Shown here: positions 25,961 through 34,273 of the stretch, piece by piece
How positions within the stretch are numbered: the stretch's first letter is position 1
Layout: the number at the start of each line of letters is the position of its first letter
Assembly (NCBI GenBank): GCA_048213135.1
Contig: PS015009.1
Location: 2,170,001-2,234,000, forward strand
Origin: Reclinomonas americana ATCC 50394
Lineage: Eukaryota > Jakobida > Jakobea > Jakobida
Length of the DNA stretch: 64,000 nucleotides
Reading direction: 5' to 3'
Position numbers and translations under genes: made by a program
Notes under the pieces: generated by a model
Told to the model about the DNA's origin: nothing
The model's database searches: none
What the model saw: the letters and a program-made list of their open reading frames with translations, nothing else

Positions 25961-26434
25961 ATGTTCTGGAGAAAATTCAATGGAGACCCCATCCAGTTGC
26001 CCATTAAACATGCAGTGGAACAGGCCATCAAAAGAGAGACCGACGCCGGTTACCACCTCAAAGTCTGCATTGGCACCGACAGCCAGGTTAAAGGAAAAGA
26101 AACTGAATTTGCAACCGTAATTGTCTTCCTGCGGGAGGGGCACGGGGGATTCATGTTCATTCACAATGAAAAGACCTTTCACAAGTACAGCATCAAGGAA
26201 AGGATGCTGGTGGAAGTTGCCAAAAGCATTGAGATTGCTTATGAGTTGTGCGACCTGTTCACCGGGTATGATGTGGATATGGAAGTGCACGCGGACATCA
26301 ACACCAATCCGCAGTTCAAAAGCAATGAAGCCCTCAGGGAAGCCATGGGTTATATCCTGGGTATGGGCTTTGCCTTTAAGGCCAAACCTGAAGCCTTTGC
26401 CAGCAGCAGCTGTGCCAACAAAGTGGTGAACTGA
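25961..26434 (+). CDS. YkuK-like (DUF458) RNase H-fold protein
   Basis: 157 residues. Core CIGTDSQVKGKETEFATVIV (about 35-54) and VHADINTNPQFKSNEALREA match the YkuK/DUF458 family, a predicted RNase H-like fold with acidic residues that could bind metal. The family also has a role reported in Bacillus stress, but its biochemistry is not known to me with certainty. Cytoplasmic, single-domain. The gene stands alone between the protease terminator and a leftward gene. Confidence 0.8.
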   Translation: MFWRKFNGDPIQLPIKHAVEQAIKRETDAGYHLKVCIGTDSQVKGKETEFATVIVFLREGHGGFMFIHNEKTFHKYSIKERMLVEVAKSIEIAYELCDLFTGYDVDMEVHADINTNPQFKSNEALREAMGYILGMGFAFKAKPEAFASSSCANKVVN

Positions 26435-26505
26435 CCACTGTAATTGTTCCGTTCATTTTTCATGTTCCCCTTTGCAGGAATGGGAGCAACGGAACCCCTT
26501 CCCTC

Positions 26506-26781
26506 TTATTTTGCCGTTTTTCTTTTCCGCAGCAGGCCATAAGCGCCAATGCCGAGGATGGCAATGCCGAATCCCAGCCGCAGCCACATTTGTTTTTCTT
26601 CTTTGCGTTTCCGCTCATTCATCATACTGACCAGGCCGTTGAGGTTGCGGGTATTATTTTCCATTTCCCTGGCAACGGTGGCCGAATCGGGTTTATACAT
26701 GTCGCGGTAAAGGGTGTCGCCGCCCTGTGCATATGTAAGCAGGGTACAGGATAACAGGAACAGCACGAGTGTTGATTTCAT
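26506..26781 (-). CDS. small exported protein with a C-terminal membrane anchor
   Basis: 91 residues. Signal peptide (MKSTLVLFLLSCTLLTYAQ), a charged helical segment (ATVAREMENNTRNLNGLVSMMNERKRKEEKQMW) and a terminal membrane helix followed by RKRKTAK. It could sit in the inner membrane with a short periplasmic loop. No known family. It lies 51 bases downstream of engB on the same strand. Confidence 0.65.
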   Translation of the reverse strand: MKSTLVLFLLSCTLLTYAQGGDTLYRDMYKPDSATVAREMENNTRNLNGLVSMMNERKRKEEKQMWLRLGFGIAILGIGAYGLLRKRKTAK

Positions 26782-26832
26782 AATGATCGTTTCTGCAAAG
26801 CAAAAGAAACGACAGGGCCGGGCAATACCCGT

Positions 26833-27468
26833 TTATGGGTATTTAAAAAGGGAGGGAGCGCCGTTCTTTTCAAACAGGTCCTGGTTGGTTTCACCGATAA
26901 AGGCCAGCAATTTGTCCCTGCCGGTTTTTTTAACGGAGCTGGTCATGAAGTGGCGGGGGAGGAACTGCCAGGTCTTTTTCATCGCTTCCAGGAACGCCTT
27001 TACATTCTTACTTACTATGGCCTGGGTTTCCTTATCGGTTTTAGTGAAGATGAGGCTGAACGGGATCTGCCATATTTTTAGCTGCTCCAGGAATTCGAGG
27101 TCGATGGCCTGCGGGCTGTGCCGGGCGTCGATGAGTACGAATACCATACTCAGGTTGTCGCGTTTGCGCAGGTAGTTCTCGATCATCTGTTCCCAGCGGC
27201 GGCGGCTGCTCTGGCTCACTTTGGCAAAACCATAGCCGGGAAGATCGACCAGGTACCACTCCTGGTTCACGATAAAATGATTGATGAGTTGTGTTTTACC
27301 CGGTGCTGCCGATGTTTTGGCCAGTTTATCATTATTGCAGAGCATATTGATCAGCGACGACTTACCCACATTACTGCGGCCAATAAAAGCATATTCCGGG
27401 CGGTCGGGCGCCGGGCATTTGAGATAATCGGGGCTGCTGATGATGTACCGGGCTGATTTTACCTGCAT
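26833..27468 (-). CDS. engB: ribosome biogenesis GTPase EngB/YsxC
   Basis: 211 residues. Small TRAFAC GTPase needed for large-subunit assembly. G1 GRSNVGKSSLIN, G3 DLPGYGFAKV, G4 TKTDK are all present. I chose the ATG at 27468; the open frame runs 24 codons further up but that stretch is repeat-like, and the Bacteroidota -7 element TATCTTTG (27473-27480, minus strand) ends just four bases before this ATG. Divergent from ubiE. Confidence 0.95.
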   Translation of the reverse strand: MQVKSARYIISSPDYLKCPAPDRPEYAFIGRSNVGKSSLINMLCNNDKLAKTSAAPGKTQLINHFIVNQEWYLVDLPGYGFAKVSQSSRRRWEQMIENYLRKRDNLSMVFVLIDARHSPQAIDLEFLEQLKIWQIPFSLIFTKTDKETQAIVSKNVKAFLEAMKKTWQFLPRHFMTSSVKKTGRDKLLAFIGETNQDLFEKNGAPSLFKYP

Positions 27469-27472
27469 ATAG

Positions 27473-27480
27473 CAAAGATA
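27473..27480 (-). promoter_or_regulatory. -7 element of engB, four bases from its ATG
   Basis: TATCTTTG on the minus strand, followed by CTAT and the engB ATG. With a start site a few bases after the element the mRNA would have almost no leader. Confidence 0.55.
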
Positions 27481-27574
27481 ATAGAAAGATGACGGACAAC
27501 CGACCACCGGCGACTGACCACAAAGGACAACCATCGGCACATCAGCAAATTATCATATTGGCACATTCTTACCG

Positions 27575-27582
27575 TATATTTG
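27575..27582 (+). promoter_or_regulatory. -7 element of ubiE, five bases from its ATG
   Basis: TATATTTG followed by CAGCA and the ATG at 27588. Same close spacing as engB and the DUF983 gene at 51927. Confidence 0.55.
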
Positions 27583-27587
27583 CAGCA

Positions 27588-28331
27588 ATGACTGGTTTTG
27601 AACACGATAAAGTGGTACCCTATAAGGATTCCAGCCTGGGTAAAAAAGAGCAGGTAGCTGAGATGTTTGATGATATCGCTTTCCGCTACGATTTTCTTAA
27701 CCGGTTCCTGAGTGCGGGGATAGATGTTCGCTGGCGAAAAAAAGCCATCCTGCAGTTAAAAGATAAAAAACCACAATATATCCTGGATGTGGCTACCGGG
27801 ACAGCGGATATGGCCATTATGGCATCTGGTTTGTTACAACCCCGGAAGATAACAGGTATCGATATCAGTGAAGGCATGCTCGAAATAGGCCGGAAAAAAG
27901 TGCAAAAGCTTGGATTAGAAGGTACAATAGAACTGTTAAAGGGCGATTCGGAGACAATAAATTTTGAGAACGGGACGTTTGAGGCGGTAACCGTAGCTTT
28001 CGGGGTACGCAATTTTGAACACCTGGAAAAGGGCCTGGGCGAAATACTCAGGGTACTGAAACCGGGCGGCAAACTGGTAGTACTCGAATTCAGCCGGCCA
28101 AAAAATCCAGCTACAAAAGTATTCTACAACCTGTACATGAAGATTGTAGCGCCCAATATGGGTAAACTATTCTCGAAAAACCGCAGCGCATACCAATATC
28201 TCGACGAATCGATCAAAAAATTCCCGGAAGGGAAGAATTTTACGGCGATCCTGGATAAACTGGGATACAAAAACACATACAGTAAACCACTGAGCTTAGG
28301 CATATGCAGCATTTATTGCGGAGAAAAATAA
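27588..28331 (+). CDS. ubiE: demethylmenaquinone methyltransferase
   Basis: 247 residues from the ATG at 27588. Methylates demethylmenaquinone with S-adenosylmethionine in the last step of menaquinone synthesis. Motifs: AEMFDDIAFRYDFLNRFLSAG, SAM motif I DVATGTADMAI (about 67-77), VAFGVRNFEHLEKGLGE, LRVLKPGGKLVVLEFSRP. The open frame upstream of 27588 comes from a repeat-like segment. The stop lies 28 bases inside the porT gene, a pairing commonly seen in Bacteroidota. Confidence 0.95.
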   Translation: MTGFEHDKVVPYKDSSLGKKEQVAEMFDDIAFRYDFLNRFLSAGIDVRWRKKAILQLKDKKPQYILDVATGTADMAIMASGLLQPRKITGIDISEGMLEIGRKKVQKLGLEGTIELLKGDSETINFENGTFEAVTVAFGVRNFEHLEKGLGEILRVLKPGGKLVVLEFSRPKNPATKVFYNLYMKIVAPNMGKLFSKNRSAYQYLDESIKKFPEGKNFTAILDKLGYKNTYSKPLSLGICSIYCGEK

Positions 28332-29035
28332 CTTTCCTACTAACCGGTATATTCTGTACCCCCCTGTTTGTTTCGGCCCAGCTCAGGGAGCGGCTGAACC
28401 TGCCCGAGCACGACGAAAAGAAGATTCACTTCGGCATCAACATCGGTATGAACAGGTCACACTTCAGTTTTACGCATCATCCCGTTTTTTTGCAGCAGGA
28501 CAGTGTAATGGTGGTGGAAAGCATCAACAGTTCGGGCTTGAACCTGGCCTGGGTGGTGGATATGAAACTCAGCGAACACTTCAGCCTGCGCAGTACGCCG
28601 GTGAACCTGAGTTTTACTGAAAAAGCATTTGAATATAATCTTAAATACCCCGATCCGCCGGTAGGAGAAGATTCTGTTACCCAAAAGAAGGTGCAGTCGA
28701 TATCGCTGATGTTTCCCATACAGGTCAAATTCACCAGCGACCGTATCGAGAACTTTAAAGTGTATATGCTGGCAGGGGTAAAAGCGGAGTATGACCTGGC
28801 ATCCAATGCCGGCGCACGCAAAGCGGAAAACCTGATCAAGCTGAAAAAATTCGATTACGGGGTACAGGCAGCAGTGGGATTCCATTTCTACTTTCCCATG
28901 TTCGTACTTACGCCTGAGTTGCGCATCGACTGGGGAATGGCTAACCTGCACAGCCGCGATAAGAACCTTAAATTCTCCTACAATATTGATAAGATCAACT
29001 CACGTATGATCAACTTCTCGCTTACGGTCGAATAA
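28304..29035 (+). CDS. porT: PorT-family outer-membrane protein of type IX secretion
   Basis: 243 residues. Signal peptide (ending FVSA), then a porin-like small beta-barrel of PorT type (IHFGINIGMNRSHFSFTHHP, VNLSFTEKAFEYNL, LKKFDYGVQAAVGFHFYFP, ending in an aromatic-rich strand SRMINFSLTVE). PorT is required for T9SS function, which this genome uses for the proteases and surface proteins carrying sorting tails here. The gene overlaps ubiE by 28 bases, so translation is likely coupled. Confidence 0.88.
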   Translation: MQHLLRRKITFLLTGIFCTPLFVSAQLRERLNLPEHDEKKIHFGINIGMNRSHFSFTHHPVFLQQDSVMVVESINSSGLNLAWVVDMKLSEHFSLRSTPVNLSFTEKAFEYNLKYPDPPVGEDSVTQKKVQSISLMFPIQVKFTSDRIENFKVYMLAGVKAEYDLASNAGARKAENLIKLKKFDYGVQAAVGFHFYFPMFVLTPELRIDWGMANLHSRDKNLKFSYNIDKINSRMINFSLTVE

Positions 29036-29066
29036 TAATTTGAAAATAACCCGATGTGAAGATATG

Positions 29067-29102
29067 AAAATGGGGTCTCCAATGCCGGAGACCCCATTTT
29101 TT
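29067..29102. terminator. bidirectional terminator after porT
   Basis: Perfect 14-base arms (AAAATGGGGTCTCC and its complement) with a six-base loop; T/A-rich on both sides, so it can stop rightward and leftward transcripts. Confidence 0.85.
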
Positions 29103-29112
29103 GTATTAAGCT

Positions 29113-29175
29113 ATTTTCAAATTTTCACATCCACACATCCGCATATCCACTCATTCGCATATCCACACATCCGCA
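29113..29175. repeat. dispersed repeat, five CACATCCGCATATCC-like units
   Basis: Units such as CACATCCACACATCCGCATA and CACTCATTCGCATATCCACA follow one another. The same motif recurs at 880-935. No coding potential. Confidence 0.6.
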
Positions 29176-29179
29176 TATC

Positions 29180-30898
29180 CTAAAAATCATAATGCCTCCT
29201 GAACATATTCAGGCGAACCCCGGCGGTTACAATGGTAGTATTCGTTTGCCCGGGCACGTTAGCGATCTTGTACATGCGGTATTGCCCAGATGCTTCCAGG
29301 AAAAGGTTTTCCCTCAGTTCATACGACACCTGCAGGAAAGTGTTGAGGCAGGTGGCTTTGGCGCCGCTTCCCACTTTAAAACCTTCGTCCATGGTACGTG
29401 TAGTATAGTCCCTGAAAATATTACCGCCAAAGTTGATGCCGGCGCTGTCGAGGCCCTGGTTGTAATATATCGTATTCAGGTAAATATTCCATTTGGGTGA
29501 AGGCTGGTAACGTACAATACCGATGAATTCCTGGAAATTAGCGCCCAGCGGGTGTGCCAGGGGTTGGTTGTAATGCGTGTAATTGGAAATGGTATCGTTG
29601 TGGGAATAGGTGAAAGGCCTTACACGGTTAACTTCGAATTGCAGATCGAGGTTGCGTACACCAAAGGCATCCACGTATTTCAAACCGCCCTGTATGCCCC
29701 ACTTGTTCACCCAGCTCGTAGGTTTGTTCTTGATCTCCGATAAAATAAATTCATCCAGCAGGAACTGGCCATACAGTTGTACGCGGTGACCGATATTGGC
29801 TTTAAAGTCGATACCGGCCAAAGCGTTATCCGGACTTCCTACCGTACCTTCTATATGACGGTAGAAAATGATGGGGTTGAGGTATTGAAAATCGAAACGG
29901 TTCTTACGGCCAAAAATAACGCCTTCAAAAACACCGATGTTCAGCCATTTGGTCACATTCACACTTAAATGGTGCATGGCGGCGTATTTGCGGTCGAGCA
30001 GGGTGTCGCCGCGTTTGCGGAACTGCGGCATCAGTTCCATGAACAGGTTCTGGTAATTGAGCTTCCACACTTTGGTATTCAGCTTCAGGAAAAGATAACT
30101 GTTGCCCCAGTCGCTGAGAAAAAGACTGCGGTAGCCGTTGCCGATGGTGTTTTTATCGTAACCAAATTGTACATCGATGAAATTGGTGGCTTTGAAAGTG
30201 ATGTAGCCACGGGCATCGAAATAATCAACGGCATCCGTTTTGAAGGGTTTGTAAAAACCTACGCCGGGTACCGCATCAGCATCCTTTACCCTTTGCTGGA
30301 AAAACTGCGGTCCGCGTTCCTGGTTATCGGTAATGAAAGCGGAGAAGCCCACTTTTCTTCCGATGAGACCACGGAGTGTAACACCACGGCTGTTGAGAAA
30401 AAGATTCTTTTTATAATCCGATTGGTAACCCTGCTGAAACTGCAGCACCGGGTTAAGGGCCAGGAAAAAATCACGGGTATTAACCTCAATAAAGTTGGGC
30501 TTCGTTTTGTAAAACGTCCTGAAGATGGGCCTCCTGCTGTTGAACTCTTCCTTGGGAACGGTTACCCATTCGCTGTTGTTCATGAGAAAGTGTTGCAGGT
30601 TGTATTCGTCAACAGGTGTGAGGGCCTGGTCGTACCATTCTTTGTATTTGTCTACGCCAACACTGTCGGAATAACCCAGCCTGGCGCTGTCGATGAACTC
30701 TGCCTGGCGTACAATATCCTTGCGGTTGAAGGGACGGAGTGTTGAAAAATTAAGATGGGTATTTTTTTGCTGCTTGATCTCGAGCCTGTCCACGAAATGA
30801 ATGTCTTTTGAACCCTGTGTAAGATAGGTGGACTGGGCTGATGCGAAAGCAGGACAAATAAAAATCAGCAGTTTGGTGAAGCTTTTAATAATTTGCAT
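29180..30898 (-). CDS. outer-membrane beta-barrel protein, RemB/Wzi-like
   Basis: 572 residues with a signal peptide (ending ASAQ). The rest is rich in Tyr, Asn, Phe and Gly strands (VNVTKWLNIGVFEGVIFGRKN, FDFQYLNPIIFYRHIEG, GIDFKANIGHRVQLYGQFLLDEFILSE, LYNQNLFMEL) like capsule-assembly Wzi-type or RemB-type gliding-motility barrels of Bacteroidota; the similarity is by pattern. Located in the outer membrane. Divergent from pyrC, with 40 bases between the starts. Confidence 0.7.
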   Translation of the reverse strand: MQIIKSFTKLLIFICPAFASAQSTYLTQGSKDIHFVDRLEIKQQKNTHLNFSTLRPFNRKDIVRQAEFIDSARLGYSDSVGVDKYKEWYDQALTPVDEYNLQHFLMNNSEWVTVPKEEFNSRRPIFRTFYKTKPNFIEVNTRDFFLALNPVLQFQQGYQSDYKKNLFLNSRGVTLRGLIGRKVGFSAFITDNQERGPQFFQQRVKDADAVPGVGFYKPFKTDAVDYFDARGYITFKATNFIDVQFGYDKNTIGNGYRSLFLSDWGNSYLFLKLNTKVWKLNYQNLFMELMPQFRKRGDTLLDRKYAAMHHLSVNVTKWLNIGVFEGVIFGRKNRFDFQYLNPIIFYRHIEGTVGSPDNALAGIDFKANIGHRVQLYGQFLLDEFILSEIKNKPTSWVNKWGIQGGLKYVDAFGVRNLDLQFEVNRVRPFTYSHNDTISNYTHYNQPLAHPLGANFQEFIGIVRYQPSPKWNIYLNTIYYNQGLDSAGINFGGNIFRDYTTRTMDEGFKVGSGAKATCLNTFLQVSYELRENLFLEASGQYRMYKIANVPGQTNTTIVTAGVRLNMFRRHYDF

Positions 30899-30938
30899 TG
30901 AAATACGTCTGTTTATAACTTCTATCGGTTATCAAGAT

Positions 30939-32279
30939 ATGCAAAAATACCTTTTTAAGAACATACAGGTGGTAAATGAAGGTAAAATACGTACAACTGA
31001 CCTGCTTACTGCCGGGGGGCGGATTGAAAAGATCGCCCCGCAGATAGACACCCGCGAAAAAGTAACGGAGATCAACGGCGAAGGCCATTACCTGATGCCC
31101 GGTGTTATCGACGACCAGGTGCATTTCCGCGAACCCGGGCTTACGCATAAGGCCGATATCCGTACCGAGAGCAGGGCTGCCGTAGCAGGAGGTGTTACCA
31201 GCTTCATGGAAATGCCCAACACCATACCCAATGCCCTGACTATGGAGCTGCTGGAAGACAAATACAATATCGCTTCCCGTTCTTCCATGGGTAACTACTC
31301 CTTTTTTATGGGAGTGAGCAACACCAATGCCGATGAGGCTCTGAAAGCCAACCAGAAAAAGAAAGAAGTTTGCGGTATAAAAATATTCATGGGCGCCAGC
31401 ACAGGCAACATGCTCGTAGATAATCATTCCACACTCAACCGCCTGTTCAGCGAAAGTGAAATGCTGATTGCCACCCACTGCGAAGATGAACGCATCATTA
31501 AAAGCAACTACGATCGTATTAAACAGGAGAAAGGGGATTTGTCTGCAGCGGATCACCCGCTGATCAGGAATGAAGAAGCCTGTTTTGAATCCTCATTGCT
31601 TGCCATACAGTTTGCCAAAAAATACGACAGCCGCCTGCATATCCTGCACATCAGCACAGAAAAGGAATTGCAATTGTTTGGCAATATGCTGCCGCTGAAA
31701 GATAAACGCATCACAGCGGAAGTGTGTGTGCACCATCTCCATTTTACCGCGGATGATTATGAAAGGCTGGGCTACCGCATTAAGTGCAACCCGGCCATTA
31801 AAGCACCGCACAACAAGGAGGCCTTGTGGAAAGCGCTGCTTGATGATCGCCTTGATGTTATCGCCACCGATCACGCGCCGCACACCCTTCAGGAGAAAGA
31901 AGGTCCCTATGAGCATGCCCACGCCGGCCTTCCGCTGGTACAGCATCCGTTACTGATGATGTTGTATCATTATCATGATGGGCGCATCAGCCTGGAAAAA
32001 ATAGTGGAGAAAATGAGCCATGCTGTAGCCGATTGTTTCCAGATAAAAGAAAGAGGTTACCTGAGGGAAGGTTATTATGCCGATATGGTGATGGTGAACC
32101 TGGATAAAGCGCATACGGTTAACCGTGACAACATTTTTTATAAATGCGGCTGGAGTCCCTTGGAGAATTTCCGTTTTCCTGCATCTATAGTAAAAACATT
32201 TGTGAACGGTAACCTGGCCTGGGATGATGGCCGGTTTAACGAAGAGGTAAGAGGCGAAAGGCTTTTGTTCAACAGGTAA
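30939..32279 (+). CDS. pyrC: dihydroorotase
   Basis: 446 residues from the ATG at 30939 (upstream codons in the open frame are intergenic). Closes carbamoyl-aspartate to dihydroorotate, step three of UMP synthesis. Metal-site motifs: GVIDDQVHFREPGLTHKAD (about 50-68), the carboxylated-lysine segment KIFMGASTGNMLVDN, HCEDE, LHILHIST, and IATDHAPHT with the catalytic Asp. In most homologues the first motif is HxH; here it is QVH, and I recall the same in other Bacteroidota dihydroorotases. Followed 13 bases later by a MutS-domain gene. Confidence 0.94.
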   Translation: MQKYLFKNIQVVNEGKIRTTDLLTAGGRIEKIAPQIDTREKVTEINGEGHYLMPGVIDDQVHFREPGLTHKADIRTESRAAVAGGVTSFMEMPNTIPNALTMELLEDKYNIASRSSMGNYSFFMGVSNTNADEALKANQKKKEVCGIKIFMGASTGNMLVDNHSTLNRLFSESEMLIATHCEDERIIKSNYDRIKQEKGDLSAADHPLIRNEEACFESSLLAIQFAKKYDSRLHILHISTEKELQLFGNMLPLKDKRITAEVCVHHLHFTADDYERLGYRIKCNPAIKAPHNKEALWKALLDDRLDVIATDHAPHTLQEKEGPYEHAHAGLPLVQHPLLMMLYHYHDGRISLEKIVEKMSHAVADCFQIKERGYLREGYYADMVMVNLDKAHTVNRDNIFYKCGWSPLENFRFPASIVKTFVNGNLAWDDGRFNEEVRGERLLFNR

Positions 32280-32292
32280 TTCAAATCCAGGT

Positions 32293-33609
32293 ATGGAAAT
32301 AGATAAAACCACGATGGCCGACCTGGCCATTTTTAACGGGGAAGAAGATGTTTCGGTATTCAGTAAACTCGACAACTGCCGCACCATCCGTGGCAGGGAA
32401 AAGATGTACCACAATTTCCTGTACCTGCCCGGTAATATAGAAGCTGTACGGGGTGTGCAGCAAACCCTGCAGTTCCTCATCCGCGAAAAGGACCGTTGGC
32501 CCGGCCGGGTGAGCAATGGCTCCATTATGGTGATCGAAAAATTTTACGAAACGCCTGTCGATGCCATACCGCAGCAACCGGGTTCTGTTGCGGCGCTGTC
32601 CTATAAATTATTCCATGGCCCCGACTTCTCACTCGTGAAATATTCCACCGGGCATTGTTTTGATTTTATTAAGGATATGCAGGCGATGGTGGATATTTTC
32701 CTTACAGAAGATACTCCTGCGCCGTTGCGGCACCTGCTGGAAATGGTGCAAAAGACCATCAGTCGCGAACAATTCCGCCCGCTGGCCGATCATGAAAAGA
32801 TCGTCACCATGGCGATACCCGCCCAGCTCAACCTGGCGAATTACCTCCGGTATAAATACAAACAGCAGATGCTGGAGCTGCTTGATTTTTATGCACAACT
32901 GGATGCCTGGTATGGCATGGCCATGAGTGTATCGAAACTGGGCCTGGTATTCCCGGAATTCGTGGAAGATGAACGACCGCAATTATCGGCCAGTCATCTT
33001 TATCACGTGCTGCTGAATGATCCTGTTGATTATAATGTAACCCTGGTTCCCGGCGGCAATTTTATGTTCCTTACCGGGGCGAATATGGCGGGCAAAAGCA
33101 CTTTTATTAAAGCGGTGGGTACGGCTGTATTCCTGGCGCATATCGGTATGGGCGTTCCGGCAAAGCAGATGCGGCTGAGTTATTTCGACGGTTTGCTGAG
33201 TAATATCAACGTAGTCGATAACATCATCAAGGGAGAGAGTTTCTTTTATAATGAAGTTCAGCGTATAAAGGCAACCGTTAGTAAAGTGAGTGATGGCCGC
33301 AAATGGCTGATCCTGATTGATGAGTTGTTCAAGGGTACCAATGTGCAGGACGCGATGAAATGCAGCAATACCGTTATAGAAGGTCTGCTCAAGATCAGCA
33401 ATTCCTTTTTTATCCTGTCTACACACTTATACGAGATTGGCGAAGGGTTGAAAAAATATCCCAATATCATCTTCAGGTATTTTGAAACATCCATTGAAAA
33501 TGACCAGCTGCTGTTCAGCTACCAGTTGAAGGAAGGCATCAGCAACGACAGGCTGGGCTATCTTATCCTCAAACGCGAAGGCGTGGTCAAACAATTGGAA
33601 GAATTGTGA
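32293..33609 (+). CDS. short MutS-domain ATPase
   Basis: 438 residues. The C-terminal half is the MutS domain V ATPase: Walker A TGANMAGKSTFIKAVG, Walker B-like LILIDELFKGTN, and the D-loop and signature segments EVQRIKATVSK and ILSTHLYEIGEG. The N-terminal half corresponds to the MutS core/lever region, but the mismatch-recognition domain I of MutS1 is absent, and there is no Smr domain, so it is not classical MutS or MutS2. It is close in length to small Bacteroidota MutS-family proteins of unknown role. It probably shares the pyrC transcript. Confidence 0.88.
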   Translation: MEIDKTTMADLAIFNGEEDVSVFSKLDNCRTIRGREKMYHNFLYLPGNIEAVRGVQQTLQFLIREKDRWPGRVSNGSIMVIEKFYETPVDAIPQQPGSVAALSYKLFHGPDFSLVKYSTGHCFDFIKDMQAMVDIFLTEDTPAPLRHLLEMVQKTISREQFRPLADHEKIVTMAIPAQLNLANYLRYKYKQQMLELLDFYAQLDAWYGMAMSVSKLGLVFPEFVEDERPQLSASHLYHVLLNDPVDYNVTLVPGGNFMFLTGANMAGKSTFIKAVGTAVFLAHIGMGVPAKQMRLSYFDGLLSNINVVDNIIKGESFFYNEVQRIKATVSKVSDGRKWLILIDELFKGTNVQDAMKCSNTVIEGLLKISNSFFILSTHLYEIGEGLKKYPNIIFRYFETSIENDQLLFSYQLKEGISNDRLGYLILKREGVVKQLEEL

Positions 33610-33647
33610 CAACAGCGATCTTCATCTTTTTAAAAAAATAAAAAAAA

Positions 33648-33676
33648 GGGGCATTTCATAGATATTGAAATACCCC
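33648..33676. terminator. bidirectional terminator between convergent genes
   Basis: GGGGCATTTCA/TGAAATACCCC arms with an A tract before and T-rich sequence after. Confidence 0.75.
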
Positions 33677-33700
33677 TTTCGCCTGTTAACAGGACTGTTG

Positions 33701-34264
33701 TCAGTGACCTGCCTGCTTCTGTTTCCGGTAAGCCCATATATAACCCACCAGTTCTTTCAGGGTGCGCTGCTTTTTTTCGAGCAGATCGGGCCTGTAAATG
33801 TCCGGGTGGTTATTGGTAATGCGGCATACCCTTGGATCAGCAAAGGCATAGGTGTAGAAGGAGCTTACCAGTACTTTAGACATATCCATTATACTGTCGT
33901 AAACGAATAAGGTACCCGTTACCAGTTGCCTGCGGGCGGTATCGGTTTCATATAAATTCATCAGGTGCCAGAAGGCTTTTTTCAGATCAAGTTGTTGTAT
34001 CAGCTGTAAAGCGGCTGGCCAGTTGTACACAGCCGGATAAGTAGCTTCGCGGTAGGCGGGATCTTTAAGCAGCCGCACGGTTTCTTCTTTTACAAAAAAT
34101 GAATCGTTGCGCATTTCCACGCCCAGTTCGTAAAGATCGTTGCTCCACTTTGTCCAAACCTGTTCCGCGATCACAACAGAGTCCGCGTGAGTTGCAGGGG
34201 AAAGCTGGCCAAATCCGGCCAGCTTTTGGAAAATCACCATGATCAGTAATAAAAACACTCTCAT
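33701..34264 (-). CDS. secreted protein of unknown function in a surface operon
   Basis: 187 residues, signal peptide ending GFGQ. Mostly helical, with DLYELGVEMRNDSFFVKEETVRLLKD and an aromatic-rich stretch AFADPRVCRITNNHPDIYRP. No family recognised. It is the last of three leftward genes (38271 to 33701) with only nine bases after the large fibre-like protein, suggesting a shared function at the surface. Confidence 0.7.
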   Translation of the reverse strand: MRVFLLLIMVIFQKLAGFGQLSPATHADSVVIAEQVWTKWSNDLYELGVEMRNDSFFVKEETVRLLKDPAYREATYPAVYNWPAALQLIQQLDLKKAFWHLMNLYETDTARRQLVTGTLFVYDSIMDMSKVLVSSFYTYAFADPRVCRITNNHPDIYRPDLLEKKQRTLKELVGYIWAYRKQKQAGH

Positions 34265-34273
34265 GCTACTGTC

